Source of the DNA: Planctomycetota bacterium
GTDB lineage: Bacteria; Planctomycetota; Phycisphaerae; UBA1845; Fen-1342
DNA length: 37,253 bases
NCBI GenBank assembly: GCA_018814045.1
Contig: JAHJAR010000353.1
Coordinates: 1 to 37,253 of the forward strand
Reading direction: 5' to 3'
The notes under the pieces were generated by a model. The model was not told the origin of the DNA, searched no databases, and worked only from the letters and a program-made list of their open reading frames with translations. The stretch's first letter is position 1. Each line of letters opens with the position of its first letter. Both the position numbers and the translations under genes were made by a program. This document shows positions 14,950 through 23,741 of the stretch, one piece after another.

Positions 14950-16695
14950 TCAAGCGTGCAGGATTACGCCGCGGCCGTGGCGGCCATCGACGCGCACCCG
15001 CAACGGCGCCCCCAGCCGCACGTGCCGCAGAAACTCAGTTTCCGACGCGGCCGGCTGCTGGTCAAGCCAGTCCCAGGCGATGGCGTAGGCGCCCGAATGC
15101 CGCACCGTGAAGTACTGCACGTGAAAGCTGATCATGTTGTGGAAGAAGTGTGACCCTTGGCTGGCATCCACGTTCATCTCGGGCAGCGTGGCCTCGACGA
15201 TGACCCGCGCACCGGAGATCTGCGGCCAGGTCGCGGGAATCCCCAGCCAGGGGTCGCTGCTTCCCCAGCGGCCAAAACCAATTAGCACGTACGGTCGCTC
15301 CTGCGCGACCAGCGCCCTGTTCAACTCCGCAAGCTGGGCGGCAATCGCGCGCGTGTGTTTCGCCTCGAATACCGCGGGCTTGACATAGACCACGTCGACG
15401 AGCGCGTCGTTCTCACCGTTGCCCAGCACCGTCTCGCTGGCGACCAGCGCGGCAGCGCTTCGCAGCTCGGCTTCATCCACCTCGATCAGGTCGCGCGCAA
15501 CCATCATGGGGCGCACCTGCAAGAACCCGACGCGCGCCGGCAGCCCCTGGCGGCGATCCAGCGTCAACGCAAATTCGATCTCCACGTCCGATTCCAGCGC
15601 GTCCTGGCAGTGCCTCGACAGCCGCTCCACGACATCGTTGAGTGGAACGTCACCCAATTCCAGCATCCGGCCAAAGGTGAGCACCCGCGGCCCTGCCACT
15701 CCGGTGCCGAGTACCAGGCGGTCTGAGCCGCCGTCATACGTGGACGCCGTGAAACGCAGGACGTCGTCCCATTCGGCCACGTCCAGCCCGTTCTGCACCA
15801 GATACTCGGCCTCGTTGACCGGATCGTACGGCGCCGGCTCCATACTTACGGCCCAGAACTGTGTCTGCGTGTTCTTGAGCAACTCCCGCATCGATCCGAA
15901 GGGCGGACGATGGTTCGGGTAGCGGGGGCTGTACGTCCAGGTGATACCGCCGTCGACAATCGTCTTGCCCAACCCCAGCGCGAGGTTCACGACGCCATCT
16001 TCGGCGCGGGCGGGGCCGCTAGGATAGTGATTGTGCGTGCGAATCACGCCGGAGACGATCGGGTAGAACCGTTCGCCGAATCGCTCGCCCACGACTTCCT
16101 GGATGATGACCGCCATCCGCTCTTCCGCGGTCGGATGGTCAAGCGTGGCCATGTAGCTCTTTGCGTCGCGGAAGAACGTCGAAGCCCAAACGAACTTGAT
16201 GGCCTCGGCCAGCTTCTTGAACCGGTCGCCCACCGCGGCCTGGTTGTTCGGGATCATCTTGGTGGCATAGACACCCGCGAACGGATGCTGCAAGGCATCT
16301 TCCAGCAGACTGGACGACCGCACCGCCAGCGGAGTCTGAATCTGGGATACCAGGGCGCGCAAGTCGCCCACCACCAGTGCCGGCAATTCCGCCTCGATAA
16401 AGGCATGGGCGATCCGGTCATCGGGCAGGGCCGCGCGGGCGACCTCGCAGAGGTCGTTTTGGTGCATGAACTGCTCGAATACGTCCGTCCCCAGCACGGT
16501 CAGCCGCGGAATGCTGACTGTCACTCCCGGGAACGTGTCCGCCGGGCAGGCCTCCGCAATCAGGCGCTTGATCGAAGCCAGGCCGCGGGCCTTGCCGCCC
16601 ACTTCGCCACTGCCGATGACCGTGAAATCGTCGTCTGATGCCGAGAACTTACGGTCGAATGGCGGGTACTTGCTCGAGTCTGGCTGTTCGGCCAT
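14950..16695 (-). CDS. PEP/pyruvate-binding (PPDK N-domain) protein lacking catalytic His domain
   Basis: The 581-aa cytosolic protein starts at ATG 16695; an upstream in-frame start at 16761 would run into gdhA and adds unrelated residues. It contains the PPDK/PEP-synthase ATP-grasp domain: GEVGGKARGLA (30-40), VRSSSLLED (125-133), VIIQEVVGERFG, and GFLQVRPMM at its end. It then carries the domain shared with the downstream gene: GRWGSSDPWLGIP from 475 and GSHFFHN (514-520 approx.). It has no GG-x-TSHAA phospho-His motif and no PEP/pyruvate barrel, so it is not a complete PEP synthase. It sits 41 bp after gdhA and 25 bp before the larger homologue. Confidence 0.82.
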   Translation of the reverse strand: MAEQPDSSKYPPFDRKFSASDDDFTVIGSGEVGGKARGLASIKRLIAEACPADTFPGVTVSIPRLTVLGTDVFEQFMHQNDLCEVARAALPDDRIAHAFIEAELPALVVGDLRALVSQIQTPLAVRSSSLLEDALQHPFAGVYATKMIPNNQAAVGDRFKKLAEAIKFVWASTFFRDAKSYMATLDHPTAEERMAVIIQEVVGERFGERFYPIVSGVIRTHNHYPSGPARAEDGVVNLALGLGKTIVDGGITWTYSPRYPNHRPPFGSMRELLKNTQTQFWAVSMEPAPYDPVNEAEYLVQNGLDVAEWDDVLRFTASTYDGGSDRLVLGTGVAGPRVLTFGRMLELGDVPLNDVVERLSRHCQDALESDVEIEFALTLDRRQGLPARVGFLQVRPMMVARDLIEVDEAELRSAAALVASETVLGNGENDALVDVVYVKPAVFEAKHTRAIAAQLAELNRALVAQERPYVLIGFGRWGSSDPWLGIPATWPQISGARVIVEATLPEMNVDASQGSHFFHNMISFHVQYFTVRHSGAYAIAWDWLDQQPAASETEFLRHVRLGAPLRVRVDGRHGRGVILHA

Positions 16696-16736
16696 CGCCC
16701 GGCCCCGTAATCCCTCAGGACAGCGATCGTCGCGCG

Positions 16737-18023
16737 CTACACCCAGCCACGATCCCGGCACGCTTGAGCGACGCGCGCAATGGCAATCGTGTAGGCCGCA
16801 TCACGCATATAGAGCTTGCGCTTGCGGGCCATCTCGCTCACGCCGATGAACGCCGATGTCATCATCACATCCAGCTTACCCAGCACCTCGTCCTTCTCCC
16901 AGAAGTAGTTCATGTTGCTCTGCACTTGCTCGAGGTAGCTGCACGTGACGCCGCCGGCATTGGCCAGAAAATCGGGAATGACGAAGACGCCACGTTCGTG
17001 CAGAACATGGTCGGCTTCCGGCGTCGTCGGGCCATTCGCCCCTTCGGCAATGAGCTTGACCCGCTTGGATATCTTCGAGACGTTGTCCGCGGTGATCGAG
17101 TTCTCGAGGGCGCACGGGAACAGGATGTCGACGTCCTGCTCGATCCAGGCTTCCCCGGGAAGCTGCTCGTAGCCTAGCTCGGCGGCCTTCTGCTTGTTGA
17201 TCCCGCCGAAGCGGTCGGTGATCTTGCGCAACTCCGCCAGATCGACGCCATCCTTCTTCCGGAAGGTGTAGGGTTGCTGGTCCGCCTGGTCCCAACAAGA
17301 GACGGCGACAACGGTGCCGCCAATCTGGTTGTATAGCTCGATTGCGTACTGCGCGACGTTGCCGAATCCCTGCACGCATGCAGTCGTATCCTGCGGCCGA
17401 ACGTTCAGCTCCTTCAGCGCCTCGCGCACCGCAAACACGACGCCGTACCCCGTGGCCTCTGTCCGTCCGAGCGAGCCCCCCATCCCCACCGGCTTGCCCG
17501 TGATGACGCCCGGATAATGCCCGCCATGAATCTGCTCGTATTCGTCGAGCATCCACAACATGTGCTGACCGGAGGTCATGACGTCCGGCGCCGGCACGTC
17601 GCGAACCGGCCCGATATCCCGCGCAATCTGCCGCACGAAGGCGCGGCAGATGTTCTGCTGCTCGTTCATGCTCAGGTTGTGGGGCTCGCAGATCACCCCA
17701 CCCTTGCCGCCGCCCAGCGGCAGGTTTGCCACGGCACATTTCCACGTCATCCACATCGACAGGGCACGCACGGTGTCGGCGGTTTCCTGGGGGTGGAAGC
17801 GGATGCCACCCTTGGCCGGACCGCGGGCATCGTTGTGCTGCACGCGGTAACCCCGAAAGACCTTCACAGTCCCGTCGTCCATGCGGACCGGGAGACTGAA
17901 GTGGTACTCCCGCATCGGGCTCCGCAGCAAATCCTTCGTGGCCTGATCCAATCCAAGGCCGTCGGCAATCTTGTCAAACTGGGCCTGGGCCATCGTGAAC
18001 GCATTGAACGGCTTGGTGCTCAT
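16737..18023 (-). CDS. gdhA: Glutamate dehydrogenase
   Basis: The 428-aa enzyme interconverts glutamate and 2-oxoglutarate plus ammonia with NAD(P). The catalytic domain shows GPAKGGIRFHP, WKCAVANLPLGGGKGG and PAPDVMT; the nucleotide-binding domain has GFGNVAQYA and LIAEGANGPTTPEAD. Length and sequence fit the hexameric NAD-type family of about 420 residues. ATG 18023 follows a good AGGAAGAG site (18036-18029); longer in-frame extensions upstream are basic and unrelated. It is the first gene of an operon with the two PPDK-N proteins. Its coenzyme preference cannot be fixed from sequence alone. Confidence 0.97.
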   Translation of the reverse strand: MSTKPFNAFTMAQAQFDKIADGLGLDQATKDLLRSPMREYHFSLPVRMDDGTVKVFRGYRVQHNDARGPAKGGIRFHPQETADTVRALSMWMTWKCAVANLPLGGGKGGVICEPHNLSMNEQQNICRAFVRQIARDIGPVRDVPAPDVMTSGQHMLWMLDEYEQIHGGHYPGVITGKPVGMGGSLGRTEATGYGVVFAVREALKELNVRPQDTTACVQGFGNVAQYAIELYNQIGGTVVAVSCWDQADQQPYTFRKKDGVDLAELRKITDRFGGINKQKAAELGYEQLPGEAWIEQDVDILFPCALENSITADNVSKISKRVKLIAEGANGPTTPEADHVLHERGVFVIPDFLANAGGVTCSYLEQVQSNMNYFWEKDEVLGKLDVMMTSAFIGVSEMARKRKLYMRDAAYTIAIARVAQACRDRGWV

Positions 18024-18536
18024 AGAAGCTCTTCCTAAACCTTGCTGGCACTCCGGCGGCGCAGCACAATAGCGCCCACGCCCGGAGAAGACATACCTCC
18101 CCGCCGTGAACCGGATCTCCAACTCAAGAGCGAGGCACGTTTCGTGCCACAACGCCGAATGTGTGATTCTACTGCCGCCCTTGCCGAACCGGAAGGCTGC
18201 CGGCGCGCGCCGCCGGCGCGCCTGCGTCCCGAATCGCCGCACCCATCTCATAACCTCTTGCCAGCAGTACGGTTAGAACACCAGCCGACCGCGGTCACGC
18301 AACATTCCCGGCACCGGCCGAGAACGGCGTTTGCACGTGCGGCCGCGGCCGCACGCAGGCTCATGCCCGCGCCTGGCCTGCCGCGACGACGCCTCACGCG
18401 CCGGACTGAGAACATCCATCAAGACCCTGAGGGAAAAGTCGCTGACCTGTCATCCGCCCGGTTGGCAACCGGTCCCACATAGGGCAATGTCAGGCAGTCG
18501 CAGACCCCCTGGCGGAGCCCCCTGGCTTGCTTGGCG
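18024..18536. other. 513-bp intergenic region upstream of gdhA
   Basis: No coding region is convincing here. It holds the gdhA ribosome-binding site, a tandem 10-bp repeat GCCGGCGCGC (18199-18208 and 18212-18221), a 20-bp perfect palindrome (18336-18355) and a small CCGGTTGGCAACCGG hairpin near 18460. It may contain the gdhA operon promoter and the end of the URO-D transcript region; I see no known riboswitch fold. Confidence 0.5.
18336..18355. repeat. 20-bp perfect palindrome
   Basis: CGTGCGGCCGCGGCCGCACG is its own reverse complement over 20 bases with no loop. It lies about 310 bases upstream of gdhA. It could be a regulator site or a chance GC-rich palindrome. Confidence 0.6.
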
Positions 18537-19541
18537 CTAGCCGGGGCCAAACGGCACAGGCTGGCACAGGGCCTGGAGGTTCTCCGCCGGCGTCCGGGAA
18601 GGGATCTCGCACCCCGCGTTCACCATGTAGGGGTTCCCCACCTGTGCGTAGGCGTTGGCAATCGCAGCCCGGATCGACACGGGCGTGCCAGCCAGGATAC
18701 CGCCTACGGGATCGATGTTGCCCGTAATGACGACCTGCCTACCCAGTTCCGCACGCACGGCAGACATACACACCATGTGATCCACATCGATGATGTCGAT
18801 GGGCAAACCCGCCAGTCCCGGCAGCAGGTGCGTTATGTCCCCACAGATGTGCAGCTTCACGTAGACACCCATCTGTCGGATGGCCTCGCTCAACCGCTTC
18901 TCACGCGGCTGGATCAGGCTCTCGTAAGTGCGCGGCGAGACCTGGCTCGCGAGCGCATCACCTATCCCGATCGTGTCCGCACCGGCCCGGGCCTGGGCGC
19001 GGGCAAACTCGATGCCAACGTCCACGCACAGGTCCATGAGTTCACCCGCGAAGGTCTTCTCCCGCAACAGGTCGACGAGAAAGCGTTGCACACCGCGCAA
19101 ATCAGCGGCTTCGGCGGCGGGGCCTTCGACCCAACCAAGGATCGAATACTCGCCACCAAACTGCGCCCGGTATGCTTCCACGGCTTGCACGCGATCGCGC
19201 ATGCGTGGCGAGCTGAGTGGGTCGGGTCGCGTGAGCAACCGCAGATCTCTGCTCTCCGCCAGGGGGTGCGTGCTGCGCGGCACACCATCCTTGACATACT
19301 CGATTTGCGCCCCGAAACCCTGCGCCTCCCGATACGGGTCAGAGATGCAACTCAACTGGTCGATGCCGAAGTCGCGCGCGCAGGCCACGTTGGCGGCGAC
19401 CAGCACGCGGTAGTCCGCAGCGAAATGCGCATAGTCCGAGCCGACATACTCGGCTGCGTACTGCATCAGGATCGGCGTGCGCGGCAGAAAGTCCACCGGG
19501 TCGCCACGCAGCACGCCCCGGTAACGCTCAAATCCGTTCAT
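18537..19541 (-). CDS. URO-D / corrinoid methyltransferase (MtaA-like) family protein
   Basis: The 334-aa protein has the uroporphyrinogen decarboxylase fold. It carries zinc-binding-type residues of the cobamide methyltransferase branch, H231-x-C233 (KLHICGD) and C311 (NAGCEIP), plus GNIDPVG, and it lacks the N-terminal arginine motif of true HemE. Relatives move methyl groups between substrates, corrinoid proteins and coenzyme M or folate. Its place directly after an oxidoreductase and beside glycosidase genes hints at handling of a methylated sugar or a related catabolite; that is inference. ATG 19541 is preferred over GTG 19565. It begins 27 bp after the oxidoreductase stop and is probably co-transcribed with it. 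Confidence 0.82.
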   Translation of the reverse strand: MNGFERYRGVLRGDPVDFLPRTPILMQYAAEYVGSDYAHFAADYRVLVAANVACARDFGIDQLSCISDPYREAQGFGAQIEYVKDGVPRSTHPLAESRDLRLLTRPDPLSSPRMRDRVQAVEAYRAQFGGEYSILGWVEGPAAEAADLRGVQRFLVDLLREKTFAGELMDLCVDVGIEFARAQARAGADTIGIGDALASQVSPRTYESLIQPREKRLSEAIRQMGVYVKLHICGDITHLLPGLAGLPIDIIDVDHMVCMSAVRAELGRQVVITGNIDPVGGILAGTPVSIRAAIANAYAQVGNPYMVNAGCEIPSRTPAENLQALCQPVPFGPG

Positions 19542-19568
19542 CGCGCCGCAACTCACGTTCAACACCGG

Positions 19569-20918
19569 CTACAACGACCAACCCATGCGGTACTCGGGAC
19601 TGACATACTTGTTCGCCTCCGGCAGATTCGTGATCTTCATGTTCTCAGCGTCCCATTCGATCCGACCATCGACGCGCTTGGCGAGGTTGCCAAGTTGGCA
19701 GATTTCGGTGAGCGGCCCACCGTAGCTGAACGGCGCGCAGGCCGGCTGCCCACTCTTGCAAGCCCTGACCCAGTCCTGTTCGTGCGAGTCGGGCACGCGC
19801 GGCAAGGTCTGCTCGGGCCGCTGGCAGACCCGCATCCGGCTCTCAGGAATCAGACGCGGGCTGTTGCCGTACGTGCCGCACATGATCTTCCCGGTGCTGC
19901 CTTTGAAGATCACGCCGCCTTCGCCATCCCCCATCCGGCGTTCGGGTTCCAGTTACTCCGGCCGTGGCGCGCGAACCCCTTCGTACCAGGTGACTTTCAC
20001 CGGCGGCCTGCTCTCACGGGCTGGGAACTGATATGTCACGATGGCCGCCAGGGCGTGGGTTTCCTCCGTCTGTCCTACCGAGGTGGCTTCGATGCTGGTC
20101 GGCGCGCCGAGCTTGAGTGCCCAGACCACGGGGTCAAGCGTGTGTGTGCCCCGGTCGCAGATCATGCTCGAGCCAAAATCCCACCAGCAGCGCCACACCA
20201 GGGGATGGTAGGCCGGATGGTACGGCCGCAGCGGGGCCGGACCGATCCACAGATCCCAATCAAGCGTTGCCGGAACCGGCGGTGTGTCAGCCGGCCGCGC
20301 GCCGCCCCACTTGGAACTCCAGCCGGCGTGGCCCCAGGGGTAGTAGGACAAGCTGCACCAGGCGTCCACTTCCCGCACCTCGCCGATGGCGCCGTCCCAG
20401 ATCCACTCGCAAATCAAACGGGCCCCCGGGCCAGAGTGGCCCTGAATGCCCATCTGCGTGATGCCGGGTGCCGCACGGGCCGCCTCCGCCAGCCGGCGCG
20501 CTTCAGACACGTTGTGCGTCAGCGGCTTCTGGCAATACACGTGCTTGCCAGCCGCCAGCGCCGCCATGGCGATCACCGTGTGCGTGTGGTCGGGCGTGGC
20601 GATCACCACCGCATCGACGTCCTTCTGCTGCTCGAGCAACACGCGATAGTCGCTGTACACCTTCGCTTTGGGGTACTTCTTGAAGGTCCCGGCGGCATAG
20701 GCGCCGTCCACGTCACAGAGGGCCACGATGTTTTCCGTCTCGAGCGCGGCGAGATTGACCGCTCCCATGCCGCCCACACCAATGCCGGCGATGTTCAGCT
20801 TGTCGCTGGGCGCGGTGTGATGTGGCCCGCCAAGCACGTGCCGGGGGACAATACTGAACAGGGTGGCTGCCGTAGTCGCCTTGAGGAATCTGCGGCGTGT
20901 CGTGCGTGCCTGTGCCAT
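19569..20918 (-). pseudogene. Gfo/Idh/MocA oxidoreductase with Tat signal, interrupted by in-frame TAA
   Basis: The reading frame of 450 codons is continuous except for one TAA at 19955-19953. The first part (321 aa from ATG 20918, GGAG site upstream) has a Tat signal (RRRFLK), the NAD(P) fold GIGVGGMG, VIATPDHTH and the CQKPLTHN catalytic block. After the stop the same frame resumes with LEPERRMGDGEGG and runs 126 more residues to TGA at 19569, giving the normal family length of about 445. The family oxidises or reduces sugars or inositols. A restart at ATG 19934 is possible. The stop is a nonsense mutation or a sequencing error; TAA also ends the radical SAM gene, so recoding is unlikely. 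The gene is divergent from the glycosidase-like gene. Confidence 0.85.
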
Positions 20919-20951
20919 GGTCGAGTCTCCGTGTTTTCACACCCCGGCGGC

Positions 20952-20957
20952 ATTGTA
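20952..20957 (-). promoter_or_regulatory. -10-like TACAAT of the oxidoreductase gene
   Basis: TACAAT lies 33 bases before the ATG on the minus strand, leaving a leader with a GGAG ribosome-binding site. The -35 box is weak. Confidence 0.4.
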
Positions 20958-21105
20958 CAGCGGTTGCGTAATCAAACGACCAACCGCTGCCAGAAAGCCC
21001 AGGCATCCCGCTCCATCGCTGGCCAGCGCGCCGCCACCCGGGCCCAGCCGGCCCGAAGCGCCAAAGACGGAGCAAGACCCCCGCGCGATGATCTCGATTC
21101 AGTCG

Positions 21106-21111
21106 TAGAAT
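21106..21111 (+). promoter_or_regulatory. -10-like TAGAAT upstream of glycosidase-like gene
   Basis: TAGAAT sits 81 bases before the chosen ATG at 21193. It matches the hexamer seen before several other genes in the window; no clear -35. Confidence 0.3.
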
Positions 21112-21192
21112 ACCCGCGTAACAGGCTGCCGGAACGTCGCGTGTGATGTGCCAGTACGCCAACTCGTCACCCTCGCTCCAACAGGAGGCGTC

Positions 21193-23679
21193 ATGCCGCT
21201 ATCGCTGTCGAAATCAACCGCGTGTTCTGCGTCACGGGCACTGCGCGTGTTCCTGGCGCGCCTGGCTCGGTGCGTTGTTCTCTTGGCATGCTGGAGCGCG
21301 TTCGGACAAGCGCCGGGCACCGTCTTCGCCGGCGCTGACCAAGGCACGCCGTCGCGCTCCCATTACTTCGACTGGATCAACAGCCAGTACGAGGGAACGA
21401 CGGAGGCCCATACGCTGACCAATCTCGATTTTTTCAAGTGGCTGCATGACGAGTATGGCCTGATGTTGGACGTCTATTCGCTCGATGTCGGGAACATCGA
21501 TGATGGGCCGTACACGGCCGGTGTCGGCCGCCTAATACCATACCATTACGGCACGATGGAATCGGAGGAATTCAAGGCGCAGTTTCCGCGTGGCTTTGCA
21601 CCCCTGGTCGAAAAGGCCGCCTCGTTCGGTTGCCGGCTGGGCATCTGGCTCGGCCCGGACGGCTTCGGCGATACGCCGGAGGAAGAGCGGCAGCGGACTG
21701 AGCTGCTGACCGCGTTTTGCCGTGACTACAATTTCGCGCTGCTCAAGCTCGACGGTGTCGCCGGCAAGTTGCGGCCCGAAAAACAGGATGCACTGGCAAA
21801 CGCCCTGCGGACGTGCCGGTCTTACTGTCCGGACCTCATTGTCCTGAATGAGCGCATCGAGCTCGGAAAAGCCGAGCCGTACGCAACCACCGCGCTGTGG
21901 GAGGGAGCCGAGACGTACATCGACGTCTTTATGTCCAACACCGGCACGGCCATCCACCATCGAGCGGGAGCCCTCGCGCGCGAAGTCACGCCGGGCCTGA
22001 CCCGGCTCCTGGAAGATCACGGCGTCTGCTTTTCATCCTGCCTCGACTACTGGGAAGATGAGCTGGTGCTCCAGGCGTTCAACCGCGCCCTGGTCGTATC
22101 CCCGCAGATTTACGGCAACCCGTGGTTTCTGCGCGACGATGAATTTCCGAAGCTGGCCCGCTTGTTCAATCTAGCGCGGCGCTACCGCGACGTCCTGCCT
22201 TCCGCGATCGCACTGCCGGAAACGCAATACGGCCCCTACGCCCTGGCGCGCGGCGATCAGCAGGTACGACTCATTACGCTGCGCAATCTGACGTGGGAGC
22301 CGGTGACCTACGCCGTTCAGCTCGATGATTCGATCGGACTGGTGGGTGGAAACTCCATTGAGCTTTGGCGGCTGCATCCCTCGGAACGCATCCTCGGCCG
22401 GTTCTCGCGAGGTACGGCGGTCGAGGTCGAGGTCCTGCCGTTCCGCACCTGCCTGCTGCTTGCTTCAAGTACCGCCGTCGATGAAGTCGGCGTCGAGGGC
22501 TGTGACTACGAGATCGTGCGCGACGTTCCCGACAAGCCCGTCATAGTAAAGCTGCTCGGGATGCCGGGTACGGAGGCGGCGGTGCGCCTGGCGTCGGGAA
22601 ACCGGTCTTTCAAGCGCGCCGCGCTCGACGGCGTCCAGAATGATGCGCTGACAGAGGGGCGCGAAACGAAGATCGCTTTTGGCGGAACGCGGTTAGGCAA
22701 GCCGTGGCACCGCAAAATCGGCGCTCTCGAACCTTGCCCGGTGCCGGAGGATGCCGAGGCACTGTACGAGGCAACCTGCTTCGCCGCCGACAGCAATGCG
22801 CTTGAGGTTCGCTGCATCGACCGATCAGGTCCGAGCAGCATACCGCAGGTGCAGGCGGCGCGCGCGGCATTCTTCGCCCAGAAGATGTTCGTCAACCGCG
22901 GCATCTGGGATCGCAATCTGTTTGACGGCGATCTCAACACGCACTTCGTGGCGAGGTTGGAGAACCGGGTGTTGCGGGTCAATTTCGGCGAGCCGCTGAG
23001 CATGGACCGTATCGTCATCCGCATTCGCGATCGCGAGGAGCCCGACCTGAACCCGGCGTTGCACCGGTTCGCCGAGGACGCCGTGGCTGAAGTGTCGGTT
23101 GACCTTCGCACTTGGACAGTGCTTAAACCGTCTTGGGCGGGCAAGGGCACGATCGCGGTGATTGACGTTCCGTCCGAGCAACCGGTGCAATACTTCAGAA
23201 TCGCCGGACCACCGCGGCGGATTGCCGAGATCGAGGCGTATTACGGGGGGCGGGCGCTCGATCGATCGTCGTGGCGGGCGTCGAATCTCTTCGACTCCTA
23301 TACGAAGAAAAAGGCCACCGCCGCCTGGACGCTCTCATGCCGGCTGGACGAGATCCCGAAGAATGCGACGCTCGCCGTCGCGATCAACGGCCGCCACGGA
23401 GACGAGGGGGCCTACGCGGCGATACGAGTCGATGGGAAGCTGATCGGAGCCCCCGATCGGGCCGTGTCGTATCCCAGCAACACCTGGGAGTACTACAACG
23501 TCAAGGAAGATGGCGACTACACGTATTATTTCCCGCTGTCCGATGCGTTGGCCGGTCGGGCGATCGAGGTAGTCGTGCTCATCATTAAAGGCGGCGAAAA
23601 CGTGAAGCCCGAAGCCTGGCTCACCGCCTACCCGATTCCGTTCGAGAGCCGCGAGCTGGTTCTGTACGATACCCCTTGA
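21193..23679 (+). CDS. Secreted glycoside-hydrolase-like protein (GH36/clan GH-D-like barrel plus beta-sandwiches)
   Basis: The 828-aa protein has a signal peptide (hydrophobic about 17-37). ATG 21193 is chosen because a strong AGGAGG lies at 21183-21188; the in-frame start at 21148 would place the hydrophobic stretch too far inside. Residues about 55-390 look like an alpha-galactosidase-type TIM barrel: CRLGIWLGPDGFG, then FALLKLDGV where clan GH-D enzymes carry their nucleophile Asp, then LIVLNERIE. Residues about 560-690 resemble an F5/8 (discoidin) carbohydrate-binding module (RNLFDGDLNTHF, VNFGEPLSMDRIVIRI, EVSVDLRTW). A last beta-rich domain follows. The substrate is unknown and the family assignment is tentative. 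The neighbouring GH172 genes and oxidoreductase suggest a sugar-breakdown locus. Confidence 0.65.
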   Translation: MPLSLSKSTACSASRALRVFLARLARCVVLLACWSAFGQAPGTVFAGADQGTPSRSHYFDWINSQYEGTTEAHTLTNLDFFKWLHDEYGLMLDVYSLDVGNIDDGPYTAGVGRLIPYHYGTMESEEFKAQFPRGFAPLVEKAASFGCRLGIWLGPDGFGDTPEEERQRTELLTAFCRDYNFALLKLDGVAGKLRPEKQDALANALRTCRSYCPDLIVLNERIELGKAEPYATTALWEGAETYIDVFMSNTGTAIHHRAGALAREVTPGLTRLLEDHGVCFSSCLDYWEDELVLQAFNRALVVSPQIYGNPWFLRDDEFPKLARLFNLARRYRDVLPSAIALPETQYGPYALARGDQQVRLITLRNLTWEPVTYAVQLDDSIGLVGGNSIELWRLHPSERILGRFSRGTAVEVEVLPFRTCLLLASSTAVDEVGVEGCDYEIVRDVPDKPVIVKLLGMPGTEAAVRLASGNRSFKRAALDGVQNDALTEGRETKIAFGGTRLGKPWHRKIGALEPCPVPEDAEALYEATCFAADSNALEVRCIDRSGPSSIPQVQAARAAFFAQKMFVNRGIWDRNLFDGDLNTHFVARLENRVLRVNFGEPLSMDRIVIRIRDREEPDLNPALHRFAEDAVAEVSVDLRTWTVLKPSWAGKGTIAVIDVPSEQPVQYFRIAGPPRRIAEIEAYYGGRALDRSSWRASNLFDSYTKKKATAAWTLSCRLDEIPKNATLAVAINGRHGDEGAYAAIRVDGKLIGAPDRAVSYPSNTWEYYNVKEDGDYTYYFPLSDALAGRAIEVVVLIIKGGENVKPEAWLTAYPIPFESRELVLYDTP

Positions 23680-23741
23680 GCGGGCGTACTCGTGCGCAGG
23701 CCCAAGGTCCGTCCGACGTATCTCCGACGGCCCGCGCGTGT

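Noticed and set aside
14950-16695. Complete PEP synthase or pyruvate phosphate dikinase
   Set aside because: There is no phospho-His motif and no PEP/pyruvate barrel in this or the neighbouring protein.
19569-20918. Recoding of TAA as a sense codon
   Set aside because: TAA is used as a normal stop at the end of the radical SAM gene, and other long genes contain no internal TAA.
18531-21146. Long plus-strand reading frame (871 codons) over the URO-D and oxidoreductase genes
   Set aside because: It has no recognisable domain and is rich in His, Arg and Pro; the minus strand holds clear families.
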